A stretch of DNA of 64,000 nt from Yoonia maricola (GTDB taxonomy: Bacteria > Pseudomonadota > Alphaproteobacteria > Rhodobacterales > Rhodobacteraceae), in assembly GCF_002797915.1 (NCBI RefSeq), contig NZ_PGTY01000004.1, positions 124,001 through 188,000 of the forward strand. Direction: 5' to 3'. Positions 50,621-60,638 of this stretch are shown here, piece after piece. Position 1 is the stretch's first letter. The number at the start of each line of letters is the position of its first letter. The position numbers were made by a program, and so were the translations under genes. The notes beneath the pieces were generated by a model that was given only the letters and a program-made list of their open reading frames with translations, searched no databases and had not been told where the DNA came from.

Positions 50621-51217
50621 ATGGCTTACGTCGCAAAACGCACCGAAGGAACGGCGGGTCGTCCGCTGTTCCTGACCTTTCACGGCACGGGCGGCAATGA
50701 AACCCAGTTTCATGGGTTCGCGGAACAGCTGATCCGGGGTGCGCACGTCACCTCGCCGCGTGGCGATGTGTCAGAAAATGGCGCGCTGCGGTACTTCCGC
50801 AGAACGGGTGAAGGTGTCTACGACATGGATGATCTCGCGCAGCGCACCTCTGCGATGGTAACCTTCATTCAGACCGAAAAAGACTCTGTCACACCGTCAA
50901 AGACAATGGGTTTAGGTTATTCAAACGGGGCGAATATTCTTGCCGCTGTTGCGCTCAGTCAACCCGACCTTGTCGATGATCTGATCCTCATGCACCCGCT
51001 GATCCCATGGTCGCCAACCCCGCAACCCGGACTGAACGGACGACGTATTCTGATCACCGCCGGTGAGCGCGACCCAATTTGCCCTGCACCAATGACCCAA
51101 GCGTTGGCAAATTATCTGACAGCACAAGGGGCAGAGGTCTCGCTTCACTGGCACGCGGGCGGTCATGAGATTGTACAATCAGAAATCGACGCCATCGCGC
51201 AATTCGCCAAAGGATAA
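50621..51217 (+). CDS. Alpha/beta hydrolase, phospholipase/carboxylesterase (MhqD-like)
   Basis: A 198-residue serine hydrolase. FLTFHGTGGNE holds the oxyanion loop, GLGYSNGANILAAVAL the nucleophile elbow (Ser in G-x-S-x-G-like GYSNG), and the acid and base lie in GERDPICP and WHAGGHEI. In Bacillus, mhqO and mhqD are co-induced by hydroquinones; the pairing here supports the same role. ATG 50621 overlaps nothing but follows the dioxygenase stop by one base. Confidence 0.88.
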   Translation: MAYVAKRTEGTAGRPLFLTFHGTGGNETQFHGFAEQLIRGAHVTSPRGDVSENGALRYFRRTGEGVYDMDDLAQRTSAMVTFIQTEKDSVTPSKTMGLGYSNGANILAAVALSQPDLVDDLILMHPLIPWSPTPQPGLNGRRILITAGERDPICPAPMTQALANYLTAQGAEVSLHWHAGGHEIVQSEIDAIAQFAKG

Positions 51218-51278
51218 AGCGTGGGCTCCCTTTTTCATCTTGGCCTGAAAACTCCCGCCGGAGGCATCCTTGGCCAGC

Positions 51279-51926
51279 TTAAAACGGTGCCTTTGCTGTA
51301 ATGCGTATCCCTTGGCCCCCGTCAGGATGGCGAAACTGTAACGTCTCTGAATGCAACATCAGGCGCGGGTAATCCCGCGCGGTACCTTCCGCATAAAACG
51401 GATCTCCCAGAATGGGATGACCCAGTGCCAGCATATGCACCCGCAACTGATGCGACCGTCCGGTGCGTGGCATCAGCCGTACGCGGGTTTCACCATCGCG
51501 GGCGCGTATGACGCGCCAGTCGGTCACCGCTTGTTTGCCGTTCTCATGGTCAACCATCTGCAGTGGCCGGTTTGGCCAATCGACGATCAGGGGCAGATCG
51601 ACGGTGCCGGTCTTTTCTGCCATCTCGCCCCAAACACGTGCGACATAGGTTTTCTTGGTTTGGCGTTTTTCAAACTGCAGTCCAAGATGGCGCTGGGCGT
51701 GGGGGGTCAGCGCAAAGATCATGACGCCCGATGTATCGCGGTCAAGACGATGGACCAAAAGGGCGGTCGGAAAAACCTTCTGGACGCGGGTGATCAAGCA
51801 ATCCGACAGATGTTCGCCTTTGCCGGGAACGGACAAAAGGCCGCTGGGCTTATCCACCAGCAGCACTTCGTGATCATCATGCAAAATCGCCAGCGGGTCT
51901 TGCGGCGGGTTGTAATCGTTGCTCAC
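51279..51926 (-). CDS. RluA-family RNA pseudouridine synthase
   Basis: A 215-residue enzyme. LLVDKPSGLLSVPGKG is the N-terminal motif, LLVHRLDRDTSGVMIFAL carries the catalytic Asp at about residue 62, and RTGRSHQLRVHMLALGHPILGD is the conserved RNA-contact region. There is no S4 domain, so it is closest to RluA, which modifies 23S rRNA position 746 and tRNA position 32; the target here is not certain. It overlaps the upstream YggS gene by four bases. Confidence 0.92.
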   Translation of the reverse strand: MSNDYNPPQDPLAILHDDHEVLLVDKPSGLLSVPGKGEHLSDCLITRVQKVFPTALLVHRLDRDTSGVMIFALTPHAQRHLGLQFEKRQTKKTYVARVWGEMAEKTGTVDLPLIVDWPNRPLQMVDHENGKQAVTDWRVIRARDGETRVRLMPRTGRSHQLRVHMLALGHPILGDPFYAEGTARDYPRLMLHSETLQFRHPDGGQGIRITAKAPF

Positions 51927-52576
51927 CCGTAAACACGCTCACCAAAAATGGCCGAGCCGACGCGGATATGCGTGGCCCCTAAAGCGATAGCGCTTTCGAA
52001 GTCACTGCTCATGCCCATCGAAAGCCCTGTCAAATCGTTACGCGCAGCAATTTTAGCCAGAAGTGCAAAGTGCAGCGAAGGTTCTTCATCAACAGGGGGG
52101 ATGCACATCAGCCCCTTCACCGGCAGATCCAGTGCGCGTACCTCGGCCACAAAGGCGTCGGTATCGGTTGGCAGAACACCCGATTTCTGCGGCTCTTCGC
52201 CCGTGTTGACCTGAATGTAAAGATCGGGACAGGCCCCCAAATCCTGCGCATGACGTGCGATAGCATTGGCAAGCTTGGGGCGATCCACCGTGTGAATGGC
52301 CTCTGCCAGCTGCATCGCTTGTTTGACCTTGTTGGTTTGCAAGGGGCCAATAAGGTGAAGTTCAATGTCCGCATATTGCGTGCGAAAATCGGGCCATTTG
52401 CTAGCGGCCTCTTGCACCTTGTTCTCACCAAAGATGCGGTGACCTTGCTCAAGCACGGCCTGAACCCGTGCATTGGGCTGCACTTTGGAGACTGCGATCA
52501 GCTTGACGTCCGCAGTATTTCGACCTGCCGCATCACATGCGCTCGCGACACGGGCCTGAATTTCGGCTAGGGGCAT
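51923..52576 (-). CDS. YggS/PLPBP-family PLP homeostasis protein
   Basis: A 217-residue PLP-binding TIM-barrel protein without known catalysis, needed for vitamin B6 and amino-acid balance. KLIAVSKVQPN carries the PLP Lys (about 32), GENKVQEAASKW, LHLIGPLQTNK, and LSMGMSSDFESAI with GATHIRVGSAIFG are all diagnostic. ATG 52576 has GGAG six bases upstream; the TTG at 52588 is less likely. It is translationally coupled to the RluA-type gene. Confidence 0.94.
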   Translation of the reverse strand: MPLAEIQARVASACDAAGRNTADVKLIAVSKVQPNARVQAVLEQGHRIFGENKVQEAASKWPDFRTQYADIELHLIGPLQTNKVKQAMQLAEAIHTVDRPKLANAIARHAQDLGACPDLYIQVNTGEEPQKSGVLPTDTDAFVAEVRALDLPVKGLMCIPPVDEEPSLHFALLAKIAARNDLTGLSMGMSSDFESAIALGATHIRVGSAIFGERVYG

Positions 52577-52803
52577 GGCAGACTCCAAGAAATAAGGATC
52601 ACGGTATATTTCGGCCTGAAATAGAGCGAAATTGCACCCGTGTCATCGTTCAAAACTTTGTGTGTCATTGATGCATCATTTTAACCAAAGACCGACAGTA
52701 CAGCCCTATTTCTCTTGAGTGTTCACATGGAAGGGCGCAGGTAAACGCCAATGCTAGGAAAACTGGCATTCTTGGGAATGCGAAAACACGAGGGAAAATA
52801 TCC

Positions 52804-54114
52804 ATGAAAAGCACCCTTCTTACAACAACAGCACTGATCCTGCTTGCAGGCGCCCCGGCTGTATACGCTGACGGACACGCAAGCGTTGAATTTGGTGGCG
52901 ACTTCTCGCTGGGCTTCAACGACGATGGCGACGACGACAACGACGAGCAAATCGGCGATAACGACGGTTTCTACTGGGAAGGTGATCTGAACATCACTGG
53001 TACAGCTGCTCTGGACAACGGCGTTACCGCCGGTGTGTCGCTTGAGTTTGACCTGTTCGACGAAACCAACCAGCAAGCGATCCAGTCTGACGGCGTTCTT
53101 TTGTCACTGACAACAGACGAAGCTGGCCTGTACTTGGGCGAAACAGAATTCGCGGCGATCACACAGTGGTCAGCAGCCGGTGATATGGAAGCTGACGGCT
53201 TCTCTGAAAACGACGGCGAAAACGTTCTGCGCGGTGACGTGTCTTTCGGTGGCTTTGACGCATCTGTATCTTACGTCCTGACACACGCTCTGGGCCACGA
53301 AGCTGGCGACAACGGTTTTGTTGACGCGAACATTGATGGCGACGAGCTGGTAGCCGGTGGTTTTGGCGCTACTGACTTCGACGACTTCGAAAACGAAGAA
53401 GAAGTTGACCAGCTGTCCATCGGTTTGTCCGGTGAAGTTGGCATGTTCTCCATGTCGTTGGCCTATCAGGAAGAGTCGGTCTCTGCTGGTCTTGCAGCGA
53501 TTGCTGCTGCCGCAAACGCTGAAGAAGGTCTGACTGATGACGAAACTGATGCAGTTGTAGCAGCTGGTGTTTACGCACCCGGCGTTGCAAACGGTGACTT
53601 CACTGAGAACGAAATCTTCGGTATTTCCGCTGGTGTTAACCTTGGTGGCGCAGACATCACTCTGGCATACGCCGAGAAGAGCGCTATTGACGGTGAAGGT
53701 GGTGAAAACTCCACTGGTATCCAGGTTGCATATCCATTCGGTCCAGTTACAGCGACTGTTTACTACGTTTCTGAAGACGACGGTTCCGACGAAGACAACT
53801 ACGGTGTCACAGTTGCTTACGCAGACGGCCCAATCGCAGTCACACTTGACTACGACTACGACCAAGGCATCGATAAAACTGGCCTCGACGCATCTTACGA
53901 CGTAGGTAACGGTTTCACAGTTCTGGCTGGTGTTTTTGATCAGGAAGACGACGGTACTGACTACTACGTTGCAGGTACATATGACCTCGGCGGCGGTGCA
54001 GAACTGCTTGTTTCATACACTGATGCAGAAACAACTGACGCACTGGCTGACGACGAAGTTGGTGGTCCTGACTACCAGGTTGGTACAACTGTTGAAGTGT
54101 CCTTCTCCTTCTAA
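52804..54114 (+). CDS. Porin (Gram-negative, Rhodobacter type)
   Basis: A 436-residue outer-membrane protein. The signal peptide ends in GAPAVYADG. The mature barrel has about 16 amphipathic strands and a C-terminal VEVSFSF. It is extremely acidic: Asp and Glu clusters (NDDGDDDNDEQ, DDFENEEEVDQ) fill predicted loops, as in marine roseobacter porins. It lets small solutes cross the outer membrane. Preference for few codons and a strong terminator suggest high expression. A palindrome TGATGCATCA (52669-52678) lies in the upstream region. Confidence 0.9.
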   Translation: MKSTLLTTTALILLAGAPAVYADGHASVEFGGDFSLGFNDDGDDDNDEQIGDNDGFYWEGDLNITGTAALDNGVTAGVSLEFDLFDETNQQAIQSDGVLLSLTTDEAGLYLGETEFAAITQWSAAGDMEADGFSENDGENVLRGDVSFGGFDASVSYVLTHALGHEAGDNGFVDANIDGDELVAGGFGATDFDDFENEEEVDQLSIGLSGEVGMFSMSLAYQEESVSAGLAAIAAAANAEEGLTDDETDAVVAAGVYAPGVANGDFTENEIFGISAGVNLGGADITLAYAEKSAIDGEGGENSTGIQVAYPFGPVTATVYYVSEDDGSDEDNYGVTVAYADGPIAVTLDYDYDQGIDKTGLDASYDVGNGFTVLAGVFDQEDDGTDYYVAGTYDLGGGAELLVSYTDAETTDALADDEVGGPDYQVGTTVEVSFSF

Positions 54115-54140
54115 TCGAAGCAGAACGACCTGAAATAGCA

Positions 54141-54172
54141 AGAGCGGCCCCTTTGGGGTCGCTCTTTCTTTT
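54141..54172 (+). terminator. Terminator of the porin gene
   Basis: AGAGCGGCCCC/GGGGTCGCTCT (one G-T pair) around TTT(G), followed by TTCTTTT. Good intrinsic terminator. Confidence 0.88.
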
Positions 54173-54269
54173 CGCGCAAAGGCGGATGTCCCCTTAACCG
54201 CTTGTGACCGCGCCCTGCCTTCGCTACATATTCCCGCAACGCAATTGACCCGATCAAAGGGGACGTGGT

Positions 54270-54671
54270 TTGAGCATGATGTTTGGTATATGGCGCAAAG
54301 CGCTGGCGATTGTAGCTTTGGGCGCGCTGGTGGCCTGCGGAAGCGGCACCCCCCCAACCCCCCGTGGCGCAGAAAATGTGGCCGTGAACCGTTATCTTTG
54401 GGCTGCATCGCTTGATGTGCTTAGCTTCCTGCCAGTCCAATCTGCTGATCCCTTTACTGGCGTCATCACCACTGGCTTTGGCACCCCGCCCGGCAGTGGC
54501 CGTGCCTACAGGGCCACCGTGCAGGTGACAGACCCTGCGATGGATGCCCGTGCGTTAAACCTCAGCCTGCTGACCGCCAACGGCCCTGTTGCCATTGAAA
54601 CGCAGCGCGCGGTCGAAGATGCGATCCTCGCACGGGCCCGCCAGTTACGGATTGCTGACGGCGCGCTATAG
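54270..54671 (+). CDS. DUF3576 lipoprotein
   Basis: A 133-residue exported lipoprotein. The lipobox is LVACGSG near residue 23. [22 protein letters not shown] and [16 protein letters not shown] are hallmark DUF3576 segments, an alphaproteobacterial envelope family of unknown function usually next to leuS. TTG 54270 is chosen because GGGG lies seven bases upstream; ATG codons at 54276 and 54279 are alternatives. An intrinsic terminator separates it from leuS. Confidence 0.87.
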   Translation: MSMMFGIWRKALAIVALGALVACGSGTPPTPRGAENVAVNRYLWAASLDVLSFLPVQSADPFTGVITTGFGTPPGSGRAYRATVQVTDPAMDARALNLSLLTANGPVAIETQRAVEDAILARARQLRIADGAL

Positions 54672-54698
54672 CCATCGGCATAAAGCCCGATTATGTAT

Positions 54699-54732
54699 AG
54701 CGCCGGGCCCATTGCCCGGCGTTTTGCTTTTT
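54699..54732 (+). terminator. Terminator between DUF3576 gene and leuS
   Basis: CGCCGGGC/GCCCGGCG around CCATT, followed by TTTTGCTTTTTT. It ends 16 bases before the leuS ATG, so leuS transcription must start within or before it; read-through or attenuation is possible. Confidence 0.85.
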
Positions 54733-54747
54733 TCGAAAGACGATAAG

Positions 54748-57306
54748 ATGACCACCTACTCCCCCGCTACGATCGAGGCGAAATGGCAAGATGCATGGGC
54801 CAAGGCCCAGACCTTTAAGGCTGAACGCAGCGCGGATAAGCCCAAGTATTACGTGCTTGAGATGTTCCCCTATCCTTCGGGCCGCATCCACATGGGCCAC
54901 GTGCGCAACTACACCATGGGTGACGTGATTGCGCGCTATAAGCTGGCCACCGGGCATAACATTCTGCATCCGATGGGGTGGGACGCCTTTGGCATGCCTG
55001 CGGAAAATGCGGCGATGGCATCGGGCGGACATCCGAAAGACTGGACCTACAGCAACATCGCCGACATGAAAGCGCAGATGAAGCCGCTGGGCCTGTCGAT
55101 TGACTGGTCGCGCGAGTTTGCCACCTGTGACCCGGAATACTATGGCCAGCAGCAGGCGCTGTTCATCGACTTCCTGTCCAAGGGCCTGATTTACCGTAAG
55201 AAAGCTGTCGTGAACTGGGATCCGGTCGATATGACCGTGCTGGCCAATGAGCAGGTGATCGACGGCAAGGGCTGGCGCTCTGGCGCGGAAGTGGAACGCC
55301 GCGAACTGGTGCAGTGGTTCTTCAAGATCAGCGACTATTCCGAAGAACTGCTGAGCGCCATCGATGGGCTGGACAACTGGCCCGCCAAGGTGAAACTGAT
55401 GCAGGCGAATTGGATCGGTAAATCCCGTGGTTTGCAGTTTGCCTTCCAGCGCACCGATGGTGGTGAGATTGAGGTCTATACGACCCGGCCCGATACGTTG
55501 ATGGGTGCGTCCTTTGTGGGGATTTCCCCCGATCACCCTCTGGCAAAAGAATTAGAAGCGAAAGACGAAGCTGTTGCTGCGTTCTGCGCCGAATGCCGCA
55601 AGGGTGGCACGACCGCCGAGGCAATTGAGAAGGCAGAAAAGCTGGGCCATGACACAGGCCTGCGCGTGAAGCATCCGCTGGAAGGTCAGCCGGATCTGCC
55701 TGTCTATATCGCCAACTTCATCCTGATGGATTATGGAACAGGCGCGATTTTTGGCTGCCCGGCCCATGACCAGCGTGATTTGGATTTTGCGCGCAAGTAT
55801 GCGCTGCCTGTGGTCAGCACTTATGCGCCTGTGAAGGACGAAGGCATCACGATGCCTGAGGATGGCGGCGACGCTTATGTCCCGCCGAAATCTGAACCGG
55901 TGATCTACGTGCGCGGCTTTGCTGGCGAAACGGAACAGACGGGCGACGCAGGTATCGCAACGGCGATTGCATTCTGTGAAGCGCATGGGATTGGCGAAGG
56001 CGTCACCAAGTTCCGCCTGCGCGACTGGGGACTTTCACGCCAACGCTATTGGGGTGCGCCCATCCCTGTTGTCCATTGTGATGATTGTGGCGTGGTGCCT
56101 GAAAAGAAGGAAAACCTGCCGGTTGAACTGCCTTATGACGTCAGCTTTGACACCCCCGGCAACCCGCTAGACCGCCACCCCACATGGCGTGACTGTGCCT
56201 GCCCATCTTGCGGTAAGCCTGCAAAGCGGGAAACGGATACGATGGATACCTTCGTGGATTCGTCATGGTATTTCGCCCGCTTCACCTCTCCCGATGCCGA
56301 CACGCCGACCAATATGGAAGATGCCGCCTATTGGATGAACGTCGACCAATACATCGGCGGGATCGAACATGCCATTCTGCACCTGCTTTACAGCCGTTTC
56401 TTTGCCCGCGCGATGCATATGACTGGCCACCTGCCGCAAGGCACAGAAGAGCCGTTCAATGCGCTGTTCACGCAAGGGATGGTGACGCATGAGATTTATG
56501 TCACGCGGGACGAAAAGGACCGCCCCGTCTATCATCTGCCCGAGGATGTCGAGTGGACCGAAAGCGGCGCGCGTCTGGGTGCAACTGGGGAAGACATTGA
56601 TGTGATCCCATCGGCCAAGATGTCGAAGTCCAAAAAGAACGTCGTTGATCCTGACAATATCCTGGCCAAGTACGGAGCCGATACCGCCCGTTGGTTCGTG
56701 CTGTCTGATAGCCCGCCAGAACGGGACGTGGAGTGGACTGCTTCGGGTGCGGACGCAACCTTTAAGCACCTCAACCGCGTCTACCGTGTGGCAACCGACA
56801 TTGCGGCGATGGATGAAGGCACCAGCGTGGGTGATGAGGACTTGCTGCGCGCCATGCACAAGGCGATCCATGACGTGACAATGGGGGTCGAGACATTTGG
56901 CTTTAATGCAGCAATTGCAAAGCTTTATGCATTCACCAACGTGTTGGCCAAGTCCAAGGCTGGCGGTGCCGCCAAACGTCAGGCTGCCAAGGTTCTGGCG
57001 CAGTTGATGTCGCCAATGACCCCGCATTTGTCAGAGGAAATCTGGGCGATGCTGGGCGGTGAAGGCCTGATTGCCAACGCTCCTTGGCCAGTTGCCGATA
57101 AGGCGATGTTGGTCGAGGATACGGTTACCATGCCAGTCCAGATCAACGGTAAACGCCGGGCCGAGATTCAGGTGGCCGCTGACGCCTCCAAAGAGGCGGT
57201 TGAAGAGATGGCTATGACGCTTGAGGTTGTTCAAAGCGCGCTTGACGGCGCGGCACCCAAAAAGCTGATCGTTGTCCCCGGACGGATTGTGAACATTGTC
57301 ATCTAA
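54748..57306 (+). CDS. leuS: Leucyl-tRNA synthetase
   Basis: An 852-residue class I aminoacyl-tRNA synthetase charging tRNA-Leu, one of which (CAG) is encoded at 6702-6788. The HIGH motif is HMGH at 48-51 and the KMSKS loop is at 624-628. The editing (CP1) domain includes [13 protein letters not shown] and the later [14 protein letters not shown]; a zinc-type cysteine set lies in HCDDCGVVP and [15 protein letters not shown]. The C-terminal anticodon domain ends in the conserved [12 protein letters not shown]. Length is normal. Confidence 0.98.
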   Translation: MTTYSPATIEAKWQDAWAKAQTFKAERSADKPKYYVLEMFPYPSGRIHMGHVRNYTMGDVIARYKLATGHNILHPMGWDAFGMPAENAAMASGGHPKDWTYSNIADMKAQMKPLGLSIDWSREFATCDPEYYGQQQALFIDFLSKGLIYRKKAVVNWDPVDMTVLANEQVIDGKGWRSGAEVERRELVQWFFKISDYSEELLSAIDGLDNWPAKVKLMQANWIGKSRGLQFAFQRTDGGEIEVYTTRPDTLMGASFVGISPDHPLAKELEAKDEAVAAFCAECRKGGTTAEAIEKAEKLGHDTGLRVKHPLEGQPDLPVYIANFILMDYGTGAIFGCPAHDQRDLDFARKYALPVVSTYAPVKDEGITMPEDGGDAYVPPKSEPVIYVRGFAGETEQTGDAGIATAIAFCEAHGIGEGVTKFRLRDWGLSRQRYWGAPIPVVHCDDCGVVPEKKENLPVELPYDVSFDTPGNPLDRHPTWRDCACPSCGKPAKRETDTMDTFVDSSWYFARFTSPDADTPTNMEDAAYWMNVDQYIGGIEHAILHLLYSRFFARAMHMTGHLPQGTEEPFNALFTQGMVTHEIYVTRDEKDRPVYHLPEDVEWTESGARLGATGEDIDVIPSAKMSKSKKNVVDPDNILAKYGADTARWFVLSDSPPERDVEWTASGADATFKHLNRVYRVATDIAAMDEGTSVGDEDLLRAMHKAIHDVTMGVETFGFNAAIAKLYAFTNVLAKSKAGGAAKRQAAKVLAQLMSPMTPHLSEEIWAMLGGEGLIANAPWPVADKAMLVEDTVTMPVQINGKRRAEIQVAADASKEAVEEMAMTLEVVQSALDGAAPKKLIVVPGRIVNIVI

Positions 57307-57781
57307 GCTGATCCCCCGCCGTATGCTGCTCATCAGTTTGATGGGGCTGGCTGGGTGTGGCTTTGCGCCGGTTTACAGCACCAGCAACGGGTTTCGGGGG
57401 CGCGTGGCCTTTGAAACGGATGAGAGTGTTGCCGGTTTTCGGTTGCGCGAACAGTTGGAAGACAGGCTTGGGCGCAGTAGTGCACCTGCGTTTGTGCTGA
57501 AGGCGACGGTTCAATCCAGTCAAAGGTCTGCGGCTATCACCTCGGAAGGGGATACATCGCGCTTTAATATCATTGGCACGGCCACATGGTCATTGCGTGA
57601 CACGACCAGCGGCCAGATCATAGACAGCGGAGAAGTCGAGGCCTTTACCAGCTATTCCGCCACCGCATCGACCGTCGCGACCCAAGCAACGCAGGACGAT
57701 GCCGAGGCGCGCTTGTCCGTGATCTTGGCAGACCTGATTGTCAGCCGTGTTCTGGTCCTGTCGTTAGAGCCCGTGCAATGA
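57296..57781 (+). CDS. lptE: LPS-assembly lipoprotein LptE
   Basis: A 161-residue outer-membrane lipoprotein that plugs the LptD barrel. The signal [18 protein letters not shown] has its lipobox Cys at about 21, and the mature part ([30 protein letters not shown]) matches alphaproteobacterial LptE. TTG 57296 overlaps leuS by 11 bases; an ATG at 57323 would shorten the signal and is possible. The leuS-lptE-holA order is usual in this group. Confidence 0.87.
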   Translation: MSSKLIPRRMLLISLMGLAGCGFAPVYSTSNGFRGRVAFETDESVAGFRLREQLEDRLGRSSAPAFVLKATVQSSQRSAAITSEGDTSRFNIIGTATWSLRDTTSGQIIDSGEVEAFTSYSATASTVATQATQDDAEARLSVILADLIVSRVLVLSLEPVQ

Positions 57782-58800
57782 AGCTGACGGGCGTTGCCGC
57801 TAACAGCTATTTCCGACAGCCGGACCCATCCCATACTGCCTTGCTGATTTTCGGCGCGGACCCGATGCGCGTTGCGGACAAGCGCCAAGAGGTGATCAAT
57901 GCGCTGGTCGGACCGCAAGGCGAAGAAGAGATGCGACTGACCCGTATCAGTGCCGCCGATCTGCGCAAGGATCCAGCCTTGCTGGATGATGCGATCAAGG
58001 CGCAGGGGTTCTTTCCCGGTCACCGCGTGGCCTTTGTGGAAGACGCAACCGATGGATTGTCCAAGGTCATTGCAGCAGCTTTTGCTGATTGGCAGGCAGG
58101 TGATGCGCAGGTCGTGATCACGGCCGGATCGCTGACTGCCAAGTCGACCCTGCGCAAGGTCGTCGAAGGCCACAGCAATGCTGTTTCAATCGGTCTTTAT
58201 GATGACCCGCCAACGATGGCTGATGTCGAACAAGCCTTGCGTGATGCAGGTATTCCTGTGCCAGAGCGTGATGTGATGGATGCGCTGATGGCGCTGGCCA
58301 ATAGTCTGGAACCCGGTGATTTCAGGCAGACCATTGAAAAGACAAGTCTTTACAAACGCGGTGATGACAGCCCGCTGAGTGTAGAGGATATCACCGCGAA
58401 TGCGCCGCAATCGGCCGAGGTTGATGTTGACGATATCCTTGATGTTGTGACGACAGGGCAGGCTGACCAACTGGGTCCACTGCTGCGCAACCTTTATGCT
58501 CAGGGGGTGACACCAGTTGCGCTGAGCATTGGGGCAATGCGCCATTTCCGCAGGTTGCATGTCGTGGCATCTGATCCGGGCGGTCCAGCGGCTGGTGTTG
58601 GCAGGCTACGCCCGCCGGTCTTTGGCCCGCGTCGCGACAAGGTGGTGCGACAAGCCAGCCATTGGGGGCGTGACCGTTTGGAACGGGCGTTAACGGCACT
58701 GACGGATGTGGATTTGCAACTGCGCTCTGCCAGTAACGCGCCACAGAATGCCGCGATGGAACGTGTCTTGATCCGGCTGGCGATGCTGGCGCGGCGCTGA
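57778..58800 (+). CDS. holA: DNA polymerase III delta subunit
   Basis: A 340-residue clamp-loader subunit that opens the beta sliding clamp. LLIFGADPMRVADKRQEVINAL is the N-terminal P-loop-like remnant with the usual clamp-binding region, LVGPQGEEEMRLTRISAADL and FFPGHRVAFVEDA follow. The C-terminal helical collar has LRNLYAQGVTPVALSIGAMRHFRRLH and RERAL-like RDRLERALTALTDVDLQLRS. It starts within the lptE stop (ATGA). A bidirectional terminator follows. Confidence 0.93.
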   Translation: MKLTGVAANSYFRQPDPSHTALLIFGADPMRVADKRQEVINALVGPQGEEEMRLTRISAADLRKDPALLDDAIKAQGFFPGHRVAFVEDATDGLSKVIAAAFADWQAGDAQVVITAGSLTAKSTLRKVVEGHSNAVSIGLYDDPPTMADVEQALRDAGIPVPERDVMDALMALANSLEPGDFRQTIEKTSLYKRGDDSPLSVEDITANAPQSAEVDVDDILDVVTTGQADQLGPLLRNLYAQGVTPVALSIGAMRHFRRLHVVASDPGGPAAGVGRLRPPVFGPRRDKVVRQASHWGRDRLERALTALTDVDLQLRSASNAPQNAAMERVLIRLAMLARR

Positions 58801-58803
58801 AAC

Positions 58804-58835
58804 AAAAAAGGCAGGCCCGCAAGCCTGCCTTTTTC
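58804..58835. terminator. Bidirectional terminator after holA
   Basis: AAAAAAGGCAGGC and GCCTGCCTTTTT make a stem with A/T tails on both sides, serving holA on the plus strand and the small membrane protein on the minus strand. Confidence 0.9.
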
Positions 58836-58852
58836 AAAGTCTGAAACTTAAA

Positions 58853-59068
58853 TCAGTCAGCTTCGTTAACAGCAGCCGCGATCAGCAGTGCTGCAAGCAC
58901 ACCGAGAACGACGTATGTTGGGCTGACAGAAGACGTAGCAGGCGCAGGTGCTGGCTCAGCCACGACGACAGGTGCTTCTGTGACTTCTTGAGCCAAACCA
59001 CCAGCGTTGGCGGCAACGCCGGAAACTGCAATAGCTGCGGCAGCGGCAAGTGTTGTTGTAAAGCGCAT
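58853..59068 (-). CDS. Small exported single-span membrane protein
   Basis: A 71-residue protein. The signal peptide MRFTTTLAAAAAIAVSGVAA is cut near ANAGG, then a Pro/Ala/Glu-rich linker (VVVAEPAPAPATSS) leads to one C-terminal membrane helix (PTYVVLGVLAALLIAAAV) and NEAD. GGAG precedes the ATG at 59068. Small proteins of this plan are frequent in roseobacters; their function is unknown. It stands alone and shares a terminator with holA. Confidence 0.8.
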   Translation of the reverse strand: MRFTTTLAAAAAIAVSGVAANAGGLAQEVTEAPVVVAEPAPAPATSSVSPTYVVLGVLAALLIAAAVNEAD

Positions 59069-59453
59069 ATTAATACTCCATTCATGCACGGGGCGGGAAG
59101 GTCAAAGCGTGACCCCACCACATTGCTGCATTGAATCAGGGATTGCAGGTAAATCCTAGATACGAAAATCTATGGGGCGGGCGGCGCAGTTGGGCGATAT
59201 GGCGCCTATGACCGGTTCTTGGTTTATGACGTATGTAACATTGTACGTATTATATATGAAAAACAACATGTTGCTTTATGTATCTGTCGGCAGCGGTTCG
59301 CTTTGATTCTGATTTTTTATAGATCACCGAGACGTCAAATAGCAGTAAGATGGTGTAATTTTGCAACACTTTTTGCTGAATTAAGGCCATATTGGGGCGT
59401 GTGAGGCGGCGTTGCAGCGATTCTATACTGTCTGAGATATCCGTCATGTCCGT
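59069..59453. other. 385-base gap, partly AT-rich, without a gene
   Basis: No supportable gene. The stretch from about 59220 to 59400 is AT-richer than its surroundings. It holds small palindromes: TAGAT/ATCTA (59157-59172) and ACGTA/TACGT enclosing ATGT-A-ACAT (59229-59248), the latter next to TATTATATATG. It may contain promoters for the small membrane protein, an unannotated RNA, or an old insertion. Confidence 0.5.
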
Positions 59454-60638
59454 TTAAGATGCGGAAACTACACCATTTTGTCGTGTGAATCGCACGGCAC
59501 CTGCCCCGGCCATCGCCCCGGTCGCAAGGCAGCCTGTGATCAGATAACCGCCCGTTGGGGCCTCCCAATCCAGCATTTCGCCTGCGCAAAAGACGCCGGG
59601 TTTATGTTTGATCATCAGATCATCGGTGAGTGCATCAAAGCGTATGCCCCCTGCGGTTGAGATCGCTTCATCCATTGGTCGTGGTCCGGCGTGCGTAACG
59701 GGCAGGGTCTTGATCAACGTGGTCAGGTCATCTGGGAATGGCCGTCCAAATTCAGCCAATAGCGCAGATTGTACAGGCGTGAATTTCAACACCTTGCGCA
59801 GGTGGTTCGACAGGCTGGTCTTGCCGCGTGGTTTGTTCAGGGCGTTGCGCAGCTTGTCATGCGACCAGTCCGGTTTCATATCAAGGGTCAGTGCAGCACC
59901 ATCGCGCATCGCACGCGACACCATATAGACCCCGCCACCTTCGATCCCCCGCGCCGAGATGATGAATTCCCCGCGCGAGGTCTGATCCCCGGCTGTCAGC
60001 GCTACGGCCTTTACTGCGGCCCCTAGATATGGCCCCATATGGTCGGACCAATTCACGGAAAAGCCCATATTGGCGGGTTGGAAGGGGGCGACGCTTTCGG
60101 GCAGATGCCTGGCCCAGTGCCCGTTAGCGCCCAAGCGCTGCCAGCTTGCACCGCCAGTAGCAAGGATGGTGACTTCTGGCGATAGGGTCCGCATACTAGC
60201 TGGCGTTTCAAAGACTAACGTATCGCCGTGCCATCCTTCCCAACGCCAGCGGGTTTCGATCTCTACGCCCAAACTATTCAACCGCGCAAGCCAGGCGCGT
60301 AAGAGCGGGGATGCCTTCATAACGGTTGGAAAGACGCGCCCCGTTGATCCGGTGAAGACAGGTTGCCCCAATCCTTCGGCCCATGTGATCACCTCTGCCG
60401 GTCCGAACTGGTGCAATGCTGTTGTCAGGGCGGTTGGTATCTGATCACCGTAAGCCGCCAGAAACGTCGCACTTGGTTCCGCTTTGGTGATATTCAGTCC
60501 TGATTTTCCCGCCATCAGGAACTTACGCCCAACAGATGGCATCGCCTCTGCCACAGTGACCGAAAACCCGGCCTTGCCAAGGGTTTCTGCCGCCATCAGC
60601 CCTGCCGGACCTGCGCCGATGACAACCGCATCTGTCAC
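59454..60638 (-). CDS. TIGR03862/HI0933-like FAD-dependent oxidoreductase
   Basis: A 394-residue flavoprotein. The FAD-binding motif is VIGAGPAGLMAAETLGKAG at the N-terminus, followed by GRKFLMAGKSGLNITKAE, which is characteristic of the HI0933 (BaiN-like) family. The C-terminal GVFCAGEMLDWEAPTGGYLI closes the FAD domain. The substrate is unknown for nearly all members. It overlaps the upstream MscS gene by four bases, so the two are translated from one message. Confidence 0.92.
   Translation of the reverse strand: MTDAVVIGAGPAGLMAAETLGKAGFSVTVAEAMPSVGRKFLMAGKSGLNITKAEPSATFLAAYGDQIPTALTTALHQFGPAEVITWAEGLGQPVFTGSTGRVFPTVMKASPLLRAWLARLNSLGVEIETRWRWEGWHGDTLVFETPASMRTLSPEVTILATGGASWQRLGANGHWARHLPESVAPFQPANMGFSVNWSDHMGPYLGAAVKAVALTAGDQTSRGEFIISARGIEGGGVYMVSRAMRDGAALTLDMKPDWSHDKLRNALNKPRGKTSLSNHLRKVLKFTPVQSALLAEFGRPFPDDLTTLIKTLPVTHAGPRPMDEAISTAGGIRFDALTDDLMIKHKPGVFCAGEMLDWEAPTGGYLITGCLATGAMAGAGAVRFTRQNGVVSAS

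Noticed and set aside
59219..59404. 61-codon frame in the AT-rich gap
   Set aside because: No ribosome site, unlikely residue composition and no similarity to any family I know.
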